7,750 bases of DNA from CAYZUC01 sp964481705. Its GTDB lineage: Bacteria > Bacillota > Clostridia > Lachnospirales > Lachnospiraceae. The notes beneath the pieces were generated by a model that saw nothing but the letters and a program-made list of their open reading frames with translations, ran no database searches and had not been told where the DNA came from. Shown here one piece after another: positions 1 to 6,115 of this stretch (the first letter of the stretch is position 1; each line of letters begins with the position of its first letter). The translations under genes and the position numbers were made by a program. The DNA lies in contig CAYZUC010000121.1 in the NCBI GenBank assembly GCA_964481705.1, positions 1 to 7,750 of the forward strand. Direction: 5' to 3'.

Positions 1-46
1 ATAGAGGTTGGCTGTCTGCATTTATCAGTGTGTTACTTTATGGCAC
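1..46 (-). mobile_element. Possible 5' end of a group II intron (partial, runs off window)
   Basis: Just after the Maff2 frame leaves its family pattern, the minus strand reads GTGCC (46-42) and then ACAGCCAACCT (15-5). The latter is, from memory, the same string found in domain I of group II introns such as Ll.LtrB, where it forms one side of a CCAACC/GGUUGG stem. TAACACA lies upstream of it, also as in Ll.LtrB. Intron 5' ends usually read GUGYG; GTGCC departs at the fifth base. A junction after CAT (47) would sit between codons, so splicing could restore a full Maff2 protein. Only about 46 nt are visible, with no catalytic domain V or reverse transcriptase, so this is a hypothesis. Confidence 0.4.
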
Positions 47-178
47 ATGAGCATTTGCTCCCGGATTGTCGTTACCGTAACCTTCCATCAGATTGATAAC
101 GCCCCAGATACCAAGTCCTGCTCCAAGTGCTGTTACAAGTGTCTGTAATACATCTACTGCGCTGTTGAAAAATGCCAT
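38..178 (-). pseudogene. Maff2 family membrane protein, early-terminated or intron-interrupted
   Basis: This is a 46-codon frame beginning MAFFNSAVDVLQTL, followed by a glycine-rich hydrophobic segment (about residues 19-34) and GYGNDNPGA. That pattern is typical of Maff2 proteins, small single-span membrane proteins next to virD4 in Tn1549/CTn-type conjugative elements; their exact role is unknown. An AGGAGG ribosome site at 187-192 sits 8 nt before the ATG and fixes the start. From memory the family is about 70 residues and continues with a second glycine-rich stretch (roughly KSQGxKQLMAGGG). Here the frame reads GANAHVP and stops, and none of the three minus-strand frames continues the family sequence. 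The missing part may lie beyond an insertion (see the group II intron entry) or may be lost. Family identity is fairly secure; the cause of the truncation is inferred. Confidence 0.72.
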
Positions 179-223
179 AATGAATTCCTCCTGTGATTAA
201 AGCTCCATCTAGAAATCCGGGCA

Positions 224-257
224 TAAAAATACCCTTCGATTTTCTAAACGGAAGGGT
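224..257 (-). terminator. Intrinsic terminator after virD4
   Basis: On the minus strand ACCCTTC (257-251) pairs with GAAGGGT (237-231). Inside, one mismatch is followed by four further pairs around an AGA loop, and ATTTTTA comes directly after the stem. It begins two bases past the virD4 stop codon. Maff2 starts 45 nt downstream and no clear promoter is seen between them, so the hairpin may only partly terminate, lowering or separating expression of the genes beyond. Confidence 0.6.
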
Positions 258-259
258 TG

Positions 260-2017
260 TTAGTTACTGTCTACATTGACCACGTCGTAGACATCATCCT
301 TATGAAGTTGTAGTTTTCGCTTCAGGAACTTCTCAATGTCGAGTCGATTCCTTTCATCATAATCTGACGTATACCGATAATTCGGATGCTTCGTCAGGTC
401 GTACTTCTCCGATAGAAACGGACGGACTCCTCGTAGCTGCAAAATGCATTTGTTTCCATCCAGTACTGCCAATTCATCAATACTCTTTAAGTCTTTCCCA
501 AGCTTTGAGTAATTGAGTGAATGGCTCTGGTCGCGCCCACGATTTTCTCCGGTATTGTAGGTGTCTATGGTTTCTTTTCCCAGCACCTGATTCAAGTCCT
601 TTAGAGTCGTCGGTTCACTCCCTCCAAGGAAAATCTGGGAGTCCATGTTTCCTACAATAGTGTCGGCATTATCCTTATAGATTGCCTTTAGCTGGCTTTT
701 CGCCTGTAGGAACAGACATGCAGAAATTTCCCTGCTTCTGATGGTTGCTACGAGCTTTTCCAGATTGGGGATCTGTCCGATATTTGCTGTCTCATCAATC
801 AGGCACCTCACATGCACCGGAAGTCTTCCCTTATACTGGTCATCTGCCTTTTCACAAAGCAGGTTGAATAACTGCGTATAGATCATGGAAATCAGAAAGT
901 TAAACGTCGCATCGGTATCACTCATGATTAGAAATAGTGCAGTTTTTCTGTCTCCCAATGTATCTAGCTGCAGTTCATCATACATGGTAATCTCACGTAA
1001 TTCCTGAATATCAAACGGAGCAAGTCGTGCGCCGCATGAAATTAAGATACTTTTTGCGGTTTTTCCAGCCGCTAATTTGTATTTTTTATATTGGCGTACC
1101 GCAAAGTGATCCGGCTTCTTTCGCTCTAATACTTCAAACATCAAATCCACCGGATTTTGAAAGTCCTCATCGTCTTCTCTTACCTCAGAAGCATTAATGA
1201 ATTCAATTAAGGTCGAAAAGTTTTGTTCCTCTTCCGGTGCCTCATAATGGATATAGCCAATTAAGGCAGTATACAGAAGAGTTTCGGCCTTCGTCCAGAA
1301 TTCATCTCCCTCTTTACCATCTCCTTTAGTGTTTGCAATCAGTGTTGTAACAAGCTTCAGGATATCCTTTTCGGAGTGAATATAAGCGAAAGCATTATAG
1401 TGCATGCTCTTTTTAAAGTTGATGGTATTGAAGATTTTGAGACGGTAGTGATTGCGTAATAATGCTTTGCCACACTCGCACACGATTCCGCCTTTTGGAT
1501 CTGTTACCACATAGGACGAATGCATCTGTAACAGATTGGGTTTTAACCAAAACCTTGTTTTACCAGAACCGGACCCTCCCACCACCAGAACATTTTTGTT
1601 TCTGGCATACTTCGGGTTCTTTGGACGGTTACTCATCATCAGCCGCTCCGTACTGGTTAAGATGATGTTATCCTTAAAGTTGTCTGCCATATAGGGTTCG
1701 ATATCTTTACTGTTTCCCCATCTGGCAGACCCATACTCTTCTCCATGCCGGAACTTCTTGGCATTTTTACCCTTCAGATAAACGGCTAACCGGATTCCTG
1801 CAACGACAACTAGTCCAAACAGCAGGTCTTTGGGATGAAAGCTGATGAGTGAGTTTTGAAACGCAAGGGGAATGGTCTGGATTAAATTTCTGATCTTTTC
1901 ATCCATCTCCTCTCCCCCCGCCATTCTCCATGCTTCTCCGATATTCGATGCCAGTCCTCCAATAAAAACGTAAGGGACATTTAGGATTATTAGTCGCTTT
2001 ACATCTTTCGCTGTCAT
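260..2017 (-). CDS. virD4: VirD4-like type IV coupling protein (TraG/TraD superfamily ATPase)
   Basis: A 585-residue membrane-anchored ATPase that would link the relaxase-DNA complex to the mating channel and drive transfer during conjugation. Two hydrophobic segments near the N-terminus (about residues 8-25 and 62-81) fit the usual membrane anchor. The nucleotide-binding P-loop GGSGSGKT lies at 147-154, followed by VVTDPKGG (170-177), common in VirD4 homologues. The Walker B segment RCLIDETANIG (404-414) ends in the acidic DE pair. Length matches the VirD4-like subgroup of Clostridial conjugative elements. The ATG overlaps the pcfB stop in an ATGA, and AAAAGGAG (2033-2026) lies 8 nt upstream inside pcfB, so the two are translationally coupled. 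The frame is intact. Family identity is secure; transfer of this element is inferred. Confidence 0.95.
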   Translation of the reverse strand: MTAKDVKRLIILNVPYVFIGGLASNIGEAWRMAGGEEMDEKIRNLIQTIPLAFQNSLISFHPKDLLFGLVVVAGIRLAVYLKGKNAKKFRHGEEYGSARWGNSKDIEPYMADNFKDNIILTSTERLMMSNRPKNPKYARNKNVLVVGGSGSGKTRFWLKPNLLQMHSSYVVTDPKGGIVCECGKALLRNHYRLKIFNTINFKKSMHYNAFAYIHSEKDILKLVTTLIANTKGDGKEGDEFWTKAETLLYTALIGYIHYEAPEEEQNFSTLIEFINASEVREDDEDFQNPVDLMFEVLERKKPDHFAVRQYKKYKLAAGKTAKSILISCGARLAPFDIQELREITMYDELQLDTLGDRKTALFLIMSDTDATFNFLISMIYTQLFNLLCEKADDQYKGRLPVHVRCLIDETANIGQIPNLEKLVATIRSREISACLFLQAKSQLKAIYKDNADTIVGNMDSQIFLGGSEPTTLKDLNQVLGKETIDTYNTGENRGRDQSHSLNYSKLGKDLKSIDELAVLDGNKCILQLRGVRPFLSEKYDLTKHPNYRYTSDYDERNRLDIEKFLKRKLQLHKDDVYDVVNVDSN

Positions 2018-2493
2018 AGCGAACGCTCCTTTTCCTTATGGCGTACTTTCTTCGGTAAGGACTTCACAAACTCTTTGAACATATTAAGCTGTGCCAATAC
2101 ACTGGGGCGTTCCCCTCGTTTCATCTCCTTATTGACATATTCGAGCATAATCTGTTTCAATGCATCGGTATCTCTTGCCTTAAAAAATACGATATACTTT
2201 GGTGGAACCAGTGTTTTATCCTTCATCACCGCAAAATCTACATTATACTTTTTCGCAATCTTCTCAAATGCTTTGATATGCTTATCTCCAATTTCCATGG
2301 AGGTTGCACCCTGATTCTGTCCAATCAAATTCTGTACTGACTGCTTCCCATGAGGTGTATCGTCTTCCAGATTCAGTTGTTTTCTTCTCTTGTGCTCTAA
2401 ATACATTCGTATTCCGGCAATGATTGCCCTCGCACTTAATTTACTGGTCGAAATAGCCAGGTTCACAGACCGGTTCTCTACCTCTTCCTGCAT
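2014..2493 (-). CDS. pcfB: PcfB family protein (DUF3801)
   Basis: A 159-residue soluble, strongly basic protein resembling PcfB of the enterococcal plasmid pCF10, which is an accessory factor bringing the relaxosome to the coupling protein. Visible features are an N-terminal helix-rich part (SARAIIAGIRMYLEHKRRK, about 20-38), a central stretch with VDFAVMKDK and KYIVFFKARDTDAL typical of the DUF3801 core (about 85-113), and a lysine/arginine-rich tail suited to nucleic-acid or acidic-partner contacts. The start is set by GGGAGGAG (2504-2497), a few bases before the ATG. Its stop overlaps the virD4 start by 4 nt, matching the usual PcfB-VirD4 pairing in these elements. No relaxase gene is visible in the window; it should lie elsewhere on the element. 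Confidence 0.85.
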   Translation of the reverse strand: MQEEVENRSVNLAISTSKLSARAIIAGIRMYLEHKRRKQLNLEDDTPHGKQSVQNLIGQNQGATSMEIGDKHIKAFEKIAKKYNVDFAVMKDKTLVPPKYIVFFKARDTDALKQIMLEYVNKEMKRGERPSVLAQLNMFKEFVKSLPKKVRHKEKERSL

Positions 2494-2510
2494 AAGCTCC
2501 TCCCTTCTCC

Positions 2511-2630
2511 TTAATCGGGCCTACTCACAATGTGCTTGCTTCCGCCATCCACCTTCATGATTCCGTCAAGAGTCGTTGCCACAATGTGAAGTCTCTTGGC
2601 AGTTGCGATATAAGCTAATGGTCTGCTCAT
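2511..2630 (-). CDS. Small conserved-looking protein, 39 residues, unknown function
   Basis: A short frame starting MSRPLAYIATAKRLHIV and ending KHIVSRPD, lying between the DUF3846 gene and pcfB. GGAGG (2640-2636) is 5 nt upstream of the ATG and overlaps the preceding stop by one base. The pcfB ribosome site starts 6 nt after this stop. The frame fills the gap exactly with a good ribosome site on either side, which strongly suggests a translated gene rather than spacer. The product would be small and basic, with no signal peptide or membrane span. I do not recognise the family. A role in transfer or its regulation is suggested only by position. Confidence 0.65.
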   Translation of the reverse strand: MSRPLAYIATAKRLHIVATTLDGIMKVDGGSKHIVSRPD

Positions 2631-2639
2631 CTCTTCCTC

Positions 2640-3083
2640 CTATCGGCTCTGAGCCTGTACTGGTTTTTGCGGTTCTTCCTTCTTCATCACATGTTCATCC
2701 GGGATTGGAATTGTTAAAATATCTCTTCCCATTCTCACAAAGGTTTCCGGCTGATGAAACTTTGTTTCAAAATGCTTCATTTGCTCTTCTGTCAGACTTC
2801 CAAAATTGTCTTCTGTTAATCCCACCACAAGAAAGTTCCCGGCAATGATATCTACCCTGTTACCGTCATCATTCATGACATCTCGATTAAGTGGCAGTCC
2901 CATTATTTTCCCTTCTTCATTGCAGATAATACCCACCTTCTCTCGATAGGGATAAACCACCTCAATATCTCCCTCTACTGCCCTCTGTAAATCCTCAAGC
3001 TCTGTACCGATACTGACCTTCTCCGGATACTGTCCTGGTTTTACTAGTAATACATCCATGGTATCTTTACTTTTTTGACTCAT
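2640..3083 (-). CDS. DUF3846 domain-containing protein
   Basis: A 147-residue acidic soluble protein. The N-terminal half (MDVLLVKPGQYPEKV, LEDLQRAVEGDIEVVYP, IICNEEGKIMGLPLNRDV) and the following IIAGNFLVVGLTEDNFGSL match the DUF3846 pattern known from Clostridial conjugative elements and phage-like islands. The molecular function is unknown. A longer frame reaches a GTG at 3089, but that GTG overlaps the AGGAGG ribosome site (3094-3089). The ATG at 3083, 5 nt after that site, is therefore the likely start. The C-terminal 20 residues (KKEEPQKPVQAQSR) are low-complexity and charged. It lies four bases after the upstream gene's stop, so it belongs to the same transcript. It shares an N-terminal pattern with its upstream neighbour. 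Confidence 0.85.
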   Translation of the reverse strand: MSQKSKDTMDVLLVKPGQYPEKVSIGTELEDLQRAVEGDIEVVYPYREKVGIICNEEGKIMGLPLNRDVMNDDGNRVDIIAGNFLVVGLTEDNFGSLTEEQMKHFETKFHQPETFVRMGRDILTIPIPDEHVMKKEEPQKPVQAQSR

Positions 3084-3092
3084 AAGCACCTC

Positions 3093-3443
3093 CTAACTAA
3101 GCTCATACACAAGGAAACTCTCACCGTCTGCAGTTACCTTCACTTCACGCTCCACAAGCTCCATCACTGCTTCAAAGACTTCATCCTCATTTAGTTCCGA
3201 AATGGTCTTGTGTTTTCTGTGACAGATGAGGGCTGTTCCCACAAGGAATTTCTGATTTCCAACTTTTAAGATTTCTCCTGCCTGATAAATCAGAACAAGG
3301 CTTGTTCCGGGAATGTTGTATCTGGCGATATTAATGCCGATTCGTTCAAACTGCTTCTCTGCTTCCTCATGTCCAAGAATCACACCCTCCTGCCCCGGTT
3401 TACGAAGCAGAACACCATCCATACTTCCTATTTTCATCTTCAT
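3093..3443 (-). CDS. Hypothetical protein, 116 residues, possible distant relative of DUF3846
   Basis: The open frame extends up to 3500, but GGGAGG (3457-3452) lies 8 nt before the ATG at 3443, and the upstream part runs through a hairpin, so the protein begins MKMKIGSMDGVLLRKPGQ. I do not recognise a named family. Two stretches recall the DUF3846 protein encoded next: MDGVLLRKPGQ against MDVLLVKPGQ, and QKFLVGTALICH against GNFLVVGLTEDN, the latter followed in both by an S-L-E-E/D helix. This hints at an old tandem duplication. No membrane segment or catalytic motif is visible. Its function is unknown; it sits between the partition and transfer genes and may be regulatory. Confidence 0.75.
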   Translation of the reverse strand: MKMKIGSMDGVLLRKPGQEGVILGHEEAEKQFERIGINIARYNIPGTSLVLIYQAGEILKVGNQKFLVGTALICHRKHKTISELNEDEVFEAVMELVEREVKVTADGESFLVYELS

Positions 3444-3465
3444 AATGAATTCCTCCCTATTACGC

Positions 3466-3508
3466 GAAAATAGCGGCTCATTGATTATCAAAATCAACAA
3501 ACCGCTAT
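3466..3508 (-). terminator. Hairpin on the parB stop codon (terminator or attenuator)
   Basis: On the minus strand ATAGCGG (3508-3502) pairs with CCGCTAT (3476-3470). An inner GTTGATT/AATCAAT stem is separated from it by a three-base internal loop on each side. TTTT follows the stem but is short (CTATTTTCGCG). The parB stop codon lies inside the first arm. The next gene starts only 27 nt below the stem without an evident promoter, so partial termination or 3'-end protection of the parB message seems more likely than a full stop. Confidence 0.5.
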
Positions 3509-4446
3509 AGTGATTGGTTCCGTTCCTTTTTCTTCTGCCATTGCTCTAGCAAATTTACAATGGTTTCTTCCATCTGCTTTGGTGTATAGCTCTTGGGAAA
3601 GTACTTTGTCAGCAAATCATTCTTTAACACGATATGGTCAAGATCTGATTTCTTCTCCTCTGACATGACATTACACATGGACACCAGATTGCACTTCTTA
3701 CTCTGGCTCATCTTTTTAAGCCTTTGAGCTTGTGAAAGTGATGGAGTTGATTGTGCATAATCCATAGCCTCAATCAAATCCTTCTGCTGATCTTCTGTCA
3801 GATAGGAAAGCTCCACTGCCGGGTTCACAGCCAGTTTCTTATTGTCCACCATTTCCTGTAGAGGTGGAATCAGTTCGGTTAAGCGGACATACCTTTTTAC
3901 CTGAGACCTACTATCTCCCGATTCTTCAGCTATTTTTTCCGCTGCATCCAACTTTGGTCCAACTTGGACCGAAGTTAAATCATTTCGCTGTCCCTGTCGT
4001 TTCATCGCTTCCAACTTCATTTTATAAGCCTGTGCTTTTTCCATCGGAGAGATATTTTCTCTCTGTAGGTTCGCATCTACCATCAAAATCGTAGCAGCAT
4101 CGTCATCCAAATTCCGGACTATGCAGGGCATGGTCGTTAATCCGGCAAGCTGAGACGCATGGTGTCTTCTGTGACCTGATACAATCTCATAACCGCCTTC
4201 CTCTTTGGGTCGTACAATGGCAGGTGTCAGCACACCAAACTCCTTGATACTCTCTACCGTCTTCTCCATCTCCTCGTTATCAATCACTTTGAAGGGATGG
4301 TTCTTAAATGGTGTTAGTTCGTCCAAGGAAAGTTGCTGTACCTGTTCTCCAGCCTCAGACTTCTTGGTTTCGGCAGCTCTGCTCTCTTCTGTAGAAAAGA
4401 TATCATCGTAACTGCTCAAGCTGATGTTTGCGCCTCTTTTCGGCAT
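3505..4446 (-). CDS. parB: ParB family partition protein
   Basis: A 313-residue DNA-binding CTPase-type partition protein that would bind a centromere site and work with ParA to segregate the circular or replicating element. Visible in order: the ParB N-terminal fold starting VQQLSLDELTPFKNHPF (about 36-52); the nucleotide-binding motif SGHRRHHASQLAG (90-102); the second conserved box DANLQREN (124-131); and a helix-turn-helix region from about AAEKIAEESGDSRSQVKRYVRL (168-189). The C-terminal dimerisation part is basic. GGAGGTG (4460-4454) inside the parA end lies 7 nt before the ATG, so the 44-nt overlap with parA is genuine and implies coupled translation. A 27-bp near-palindrome lies inside the gene (3950-3976). 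Confidence 0.93.
   Translation of the reverse strand: MPKRGANISLSSYDDIFSTEESRAAETKKSEAGEQVQQLSLDELTPFKNHPFKVIDNEEMEKTVESIKEFGVLTPAIVRPKEEGGYEIVSGHRRHHASQLAGLTTMPCIVRNLDDDAATILMVDANLQRENISPMEKAQAYKMKLEAMKRQGQRNDLTSVQVGPKLDAAEKIAEESGDSRSQVKRYVRLTELIPPLQEMVDNKKLAVNPAVELSYLTEDQQKDLIEAMDYAQSTPSLSQAQRLKKMSQSKKCNLVSMCNVMSEEKKSDLDHIVLKNDLLTKYFPKSYTPKQMEETIVNLLEQWQKKKERNQSL
3950..3976. repeat. 27-bp near-perfect palindrome inside parB
   Basis: Two 13-base arms flank the single base C3963: AACTTTGGTCCAA and TTGGACCGAAGTT. They are complementary at 12 of 13 positions, and the exception is a G-U pair in RNA. A partition operon commonly carries its own ParB site, so this could be a ParB-binding (parS-like) site inside parB. 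However, the segment encodes SVQVGPKL, which looks conserved in ParB proteins of this type, so codon constraint may explain it. It bears no resemblance to the chromosomal parS consensus. Confidence 0.45.
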
Positions 4447-5227
4447 GTTCCAGCACCTCCCTTGTTAAGACTCGATAAGCCTCTGCTACCTTCCCTTTCG
4501 GATCATGTGCATAAATGCTCTTTCCCTCTGCACTAATCTCTGCAGCCCGAACAGAATGAGGAATATCTGTCTGATAGACATTTAACTTCCCACCATAGTT
4601 GTCCCGAATCAAACTACTGATTTCCTTCGCATAGTTAGTTCTACTATCTACCATGGTAAGCAGAATTCCTTCTACCCTTAACTTTGGATTAATCTGCTTT
4701 CTGACCTTATTGACCGTCTGTAACAATTGTTCCAATCCTTTTGCCGGCAAATACTGTGCCTGAACCGGAACTAAAATCTGGTCTGATGCTGCCAGTGCAT
4801 TAATGGTTAACATTCCAAGGCTAGGCATACAATCCAACAATACATAATCATATTGGTTCTTCACCTGATCAATATACTGCTTTAAGATGGTTTCCCTGCT
4901 CATGGCATTTACCAAGTAGACCTCCAATCCAGATAATTCGATATTAGCAGGAATCAAATCCACTCCCTCTAAGTGGTGTAGAATCCCTTCTCCCGGCGCA
5001 ATTGATTCCTCATTCATAACCTTTTTCATCAAGTCTGATAAGGTTACATCCAGTTCATCCGGTCTCGGATATCCCAGACTGATGGTTAGAGAACCTTGTG
5101 GGTCGCTATCAATGAGTAATACTTTCTTTCCTTCCTCTGCCAGTCCTATTCCGAGATTCTCGCACGTTGTGGTCTTTCCAGTCCCGCCTTTTTGGTTTAC
5201 TACTGACATCACAGTTGCTCTGTGCAC
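4403..5227 (-). CDS. parA: ParA family partition ATPase (Soj/MinD superfamily)
   Basis: A 274-residue ATPase that forms a nucleoid-associated gradient to position ParB-bound DNA. The deviant Walker A motif KGGTGKTT with its signature lysine lies at 13-20. Walker A' LLIDSDPQG is at 37-45 and Walker B YVLLDCMPSLG at 128-138. The short N-terminus before Walker A (no DNA-binding extension) matches the type Ib/Soj-like group, whose operons are usually regulated by a separate factor. Translation starts at GTG 5227, supported by AAGGAG (5240-5235) 7 nt upstream; the frame has an internal ATG seven codons in. It begins 15 nt after the repA stop and overlaps parB by 44 nt, giving a repA-parA-parB operon. 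Confidence 0.95.
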   Translation of the reverse strand: MHRATVMSVVNQKGGTGKTTTCENLGIGLAEEGKKVLLIDSDPQGSLTISLGYPRPDELDVTLSDLMKKVMNEESIAPGEGILHHLEGVDLIPANIELSGLEVYLVNAMSRETILKQYIDQVKNQYDYVLLDCMPSLGMLTINALAASDQILVPVQAQYLPAKGLEQLLQTVNKVRKQINPKLRVEGILLTMVDSRTNYAKEISSLIRDNYGGKLNVYQTDIPHSVRAAEISAEGKSIYAHDPKGKVAEAYRVLTREVLEHAEKRRKHQLEQLR

Positions 5228-5242
5228 GTTATCACTCCTTCC

Positions 5243-6115
5243 TTAGATTTTCCCCATAGCCCTATCATGACGATACTGCGCACTGTAATATGTGCTGATT
5301 GTCATGGTGGCATTATATAGGGTCGTTAACAAGTACTGACGGATGTTCTTAATCTCCGTTGTGTTTTCCTTCAAACATTCCAGTACAAACTTGATATGAT
5401 TGTAATTGAGTTTCTCGAATTGGCTTCTTACAACCTGAATCGATTTATTATCAGATCCAATCCGAACGTATTTTTGTTTGGAGCAGATTACATCAACTAT
5501 CAGTTCCACGATTTCATCCAACGATTCTGCCTCATAGGGATATTCCCTAAAAAGAATGTCGTATTCTATATTTTGTTTTATCATCTCATAAAAAAGAGTT
5601 CGGTTTCTCATCCCATCCTCTTTCTCTGATAGGATAAGATTAGTCTTATTAAAATCAGTATTATTAATATCAGTATTAATTCCTCGTACTTTTAACGAGT
5701 CTTGATTCGTACTTTTGACGACTTGTGAATCGAACTTTTCACGATTCTTGAATCGTTCTTTTAACGAATCACTGTAGAAGTTCTTCACATAGATAATACT
5801 GGGCTTTCCCATGCCCTGACGTTTCCTTTCTAACAGCCCATATGCATACAGTTCCCGCAACAGCTTTGTTGCTTTCTTATCCGCACAGTTCAGTGCTTTC
5901 ATGACTTCCTCCAGCGTATAAATGATATAGACCTTTCCCTCTTCATCCATCCAGCCATTCTCAACCGATAAGGAAACCCGATCGAGTAACAAGCCATAAA
6001 GGATCTTGGCATCTGCAGTCATCTTTTCAAAGCAGTCCATAGTAAACAAAGCTTTGGGAATTCGGTAGAAAGAATACTGCTCTCCCTCTTTTCCATAAAA
6101 GTAATCATACCTCAT
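5243..6115 (-). CDS. repA: Replication initiator protein A (RepA_N family)
   Basis: A 290-residue replication initiator. The N-terminal RepA_N winged-helix domain covers roughly residues 5-110 and includes EQYSFYRIPKALF, MTADAKILYGLLLDR, the TLEEVMKALNCADKKATKLLRELYAYGLLERKRQG helix-turn-helix region and PSIIYVKNF. A polar linker (about 112-180) carries the encoded iterons. The C-terminal domain (from about 180) resembles the DUF6017-type tail often paired with RepA_N in Clostridial elements. The frame could start at 6148, but no ribosome site precedes that ATG. The ATG at 6115 has GGGAG (6130-6126) 10 nt upstream and gives MRYDYFYGKEGEQYSFYRIPK, the family-like start. It overlaps the preceding small gene by 11 nt. 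Replication of the excised element is an inference from the family and the repeats. Confidence 0.9.
   Translation of the reverse strand: MRYDYFYGKEGEQYSFYRIPKALFTMDCFEKMTADAKILYGLLLDRVSLSVENGWMDEEGKVYIIYTLEEVMKALNCADKKATKLLRELYAYGLLERKRQGMGKPSIIYVKNFYSDSLKERFKNREKFDSQVVKSTNQDSLKVRGINTDINNTDFNKTNLILSEKEDGMRNRTLFYEMIKQNIEYDILFREYPYEAESLDEIVELIVDVICSKQKYVRIGSDNKSIQVVRSQFEKLNYNHIKFVLECLKENTTEIKNIRQYLLTTLYNATMTISTYYSAQYRHDRAMGKI
5625..5683. other. AT-rich tract beside the iterons, candidate DNA unwinding element
   Basis: This stretch of the repA linker is almost free of G and C apart from scattered single bases. It contains the inverted repeat ATAAGA-TTAG-TCTTAT (5634-5649) and a direct repeat ATCAGTATTA at 5654 and 5669, 15 bp apart. 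Unlike the iterons, the 15-bp spacing is a whole number of codons and appears in the protein as two NTD motifs. Its position immediately next to the iterons fits the usual origin layout, but the AT bias could also reflect the asparagine-rich linker. Confidence 0.45.
5684..5775. repeat. Four 23-bp iterons inside repA, probable replication origin
   Basis: Copies start at 5684, 5707, 5730 and 5753, exactly 23 bp apart with no gaps. On the plus strand the cores are TCGTACTTTTAACGA, TCGTACTTTTGACGA, TCGAACTTTTCACGA and TCGTTCTTTTAACGA, each followed by an 8-bp spacer. The core fits TCGWWCTTTTNACGA; in three copies its ends form TCGT/ACGA inverted arms. Since 23 is not divisible by three, successive copies fall in different reading frames, so the repeat cannot reflect a protein repeat and points to a bound DNA site. 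RepA_N plasmids such as pAD1 are known to carry their origin repeats inside the initiator gene. Origin activity here is inferred. Confidence 0.8.

Noticed and set aside
1462..1665. Plus-strand open frame opposite virD4
   Set aside because: It is antisense to the conserved P-loop region of virD4, has no ribosome site and a composition unlike a protein; it is a shadow of the real gene.
2576..2848. Plus-strand open frame opposite the DUF3846 and 39-residue genes
   Set aside because: It overlaps two minus-strand genes with good ribosome sites, and its sequence has no recognisable family features.
3444..3500. Longer start of the 116-residue protein (MLILIINEPLFSRN extension)
   Set aside because: The extension is translated from the hairpin at the parB end, and the GGGAGG site points to the ATG at 3443.
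5654..5678. ATCAGTATTA direct repeat as an additional iteron type
   Set aside because: The 15-bp spacing is in frame and yields repeated NTD residues, so it can be explained by the protein sequence.
5684..5775. CRISPR array
   Set aside because: The copies are contiguous 23-bp units with 8-bp variable parts, inside a coding gene and without cas genes; spacers are far too short.
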